A stretch of DNA of 7,702 bases from Oscillospiraceae bacterium. GTDB lineage: Bacteria > Bacillota_A > Clostridia > Saccharofermentanales > Saccharofermentanaceae. Within the stretch, counting starts at the first letter, position 1, and each line of letters starts with the position of its first letter. The DNA is taken from positions 13,554-21,255 of the forward strand of contig CADAXO010000049.1 in NCBI GenBank assembly GCA_902791885.1. Reading direction: 5' to 3'. The position numbers and the translations under genes are program-made. Below, piece by piece: positions 7,065 through 7,702 of this stretch. A model generated the notes under the pieces. The model was not told where the DNA came from. It saw nothing but the letters and a program-made list of their open reading frames with translations, and did not search any database.

Positions 7065-7702
7065 ATGCCCTCTTCACGTAAAAGCATACTTGTAACCACA
7101 TCATGGTATCCGACTAAGGAGAACCCGATCGCGGGTTCTTTCTTTAAGGAACAGTGTGAGCTTTTATCCGAAGAATACGACATGACGGTGCTGAAGCTTA
7201 ATCCCGCGAATACGCTCGGGATCAAGTATCTTCTTAAAAGGATCGCGCGAAAGGATATAGACCTTCATCCCATAAGTTCACGCGAGGGCATGAGCGAGTA
7301 CGAGTGCGTCATATTCCGCCCCGTTGAGCTCGCAGTTCTTAATAATATCTACAGCAGATATACGATAAGAAAGAAGGGCCTCGCTTACATAGGCGCGGTC
7401 GATACTAAGTCCGATAAGAAGTTTTGGAAGAAGCATATAGACAGGCTCGCAGGTTTACTTAATAAGAAGTTCAATCTTGTTTACGGAATATCGGCGCAGG
7501 GTACGGCCGTGTATTCCGGTCTTTTTGCCGGACACTTCGGTGTGCCTTATATCCTGTCGGAGCATTCGCCGTTCCTGATCCCGGGATCGGTCATGAACGA
7601 TTCTTTCAAGGAAGCTTTGGAAGGTGCATCGGCTTTCCTTGCCATAAGTAATGACAAGATCAGACAGGTATTGATGCAGAATATTCATCTTAAGTCGATC
7701 GA
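7065..7702 (+). CDS. Family 4 glycosyltransferase, N-terminal part, cut by window edge
   Basis: The frame runs from ATG 7065 to the right edge without a stop, giving 212 residues, roughly the N-terminal half of a normal GT4 enzyme of about 380-400. AGGACAGG (7053-7060) provides the ribosome binding site and the ATG is 11 bases after the fcl stop. The first strand and loop, SWYPTKENPIAGSFFKEQ (13-30), match the SWYP-x-NPxxGxF acceptor-side start of many GT4 enzymes. VYGISAQGTAVYSGLF (139-154), PYILSEHSPF (161-170) and FLAISNDKIRQ (191-201) follow in the family order, the last being the linker strand ahead of the C-terminal donor domain. The catalytic C-terminal EX7E region is beyond the window, so donor specificity cannot be read. 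It probably adds a further residue of the same repeat unit. Confidence 0.85.
   Translation, partial: MPSSRKSILVTTSWYPTKENPIAGSFFKEQCELLSEEYDMTVLKLNPANTLGIKYLLKRIARKDIDLHPISSREGMSEYECVIFRPVELAVLNNIYSRYTIRKKGLAYIGAVDTKSDKKFWKKHIDRLAGLLNKKFNLVYGISAQGTAVYSGLFAGHFGVPYILSEHSPFLIPGSVMNDSFKEALEGASAFLAISNDKIRQVLMQNIHLKSI
7118..7145 (+). other. Terminator-like hairpin inside the start of the last gene
   Basis: GAACCCG (7121-7127) and CGGGTTC (7132-7138) form a perfect seven-pair stem around an ATCG tetraloop. An A-T and two G-U pairs can extend it outward to 7118-7141. The 3' side runs into TTTCTTT (7139-7145). This is the shape of a weak intrinsic terminator or attenuator, but it lies 56 bases inside the coding region, where it encodes a conserved Asn-Pro...Gly-Ser-Phe motif. 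Function is unproven; it may be chance. Confidence 0.3.

Overview
The window is a stretch of a surface-polysaccharide (capsule, exopolysaccharide or S-layer glycan) biosynthesis operon. It holds nine protein-coding genes, all on the + strand. The first is cut by the left edge and the last by the right edge. Strong AAGGAG-type ribosome binding sites, GC content that looks moderate by eye, and the style of the proteins suggest a Gram-positive anaerobe of the Clostridia (gut or rumen Lachnospiraceae/Oscillospiraceae type). That placement is inference; no taxonomic marker gene is present.

Layout: 2-1402, C-terminal 466 residues of a GT-B-like glycosyltransferase; 1414-1821, FdtA-type sugar-nucleotide 3,4-ketoisomerase; 1823-2920, PLP-dependent sugar aminotransferase (FdtB type); 2907-3875, family 2 glycosyltransferase; 3872-4729, GT11 alpha-1,2-fucosyltransferase; 4747-5667, NAD-dependent epimerase/dehydratase of unknown substrate; 5686-6093, stand-alone cupin of the type II phosphomannose isomerase family; 6109-7053, GDP-L-fucose synthase (Fcl); 7065 to the right edge, N-terminal half of a family 4 glycosyltransferase. 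Genes are separated by at most 18 bases or overlap, and I see no convincing promoter or terminator between them, so they are probably one transcript. No stretch over 300 bases lacks a gene, and I found no RNA genes, mobile elements, CRISPR arrays or long repeats.

How the genes fit together: fdtA and fdtB convert dTDP-4-keto-6-deoxyglucose into a dTDP-3-amino-3,6-dideoxyhexose. Two specificity positions of the isomerase (Arg15-Gly16) point to the galacto product, i.e. the D-Fuc3N route rather than D-Qui3N. Fcl completes GDP-L-fucose, which the GT11 enzyme would transfer in alpha-1,2 linkage. The cupin may support the mannose/GDP-mannose branch that feeds GDP-fucose. Four glycosyltransferases in the window imply a complex repeat unit. 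Expected partners not present here are rmlA/rmlB, gmd, an N-acetyltransferase (FdtC type), flippase and polymerase; these may lie outside the window.

This looks like a recognisable kind of glycan locus rather than an unknown system. The points most worth checking are the predicted Fuc3N stereochemistry, the Gly at the usual catalytic Ser/Thr position of the epimerase, the stand-alone cupin with complete metal-ligand set, and a terminator-like hairpin just inside the last gene.
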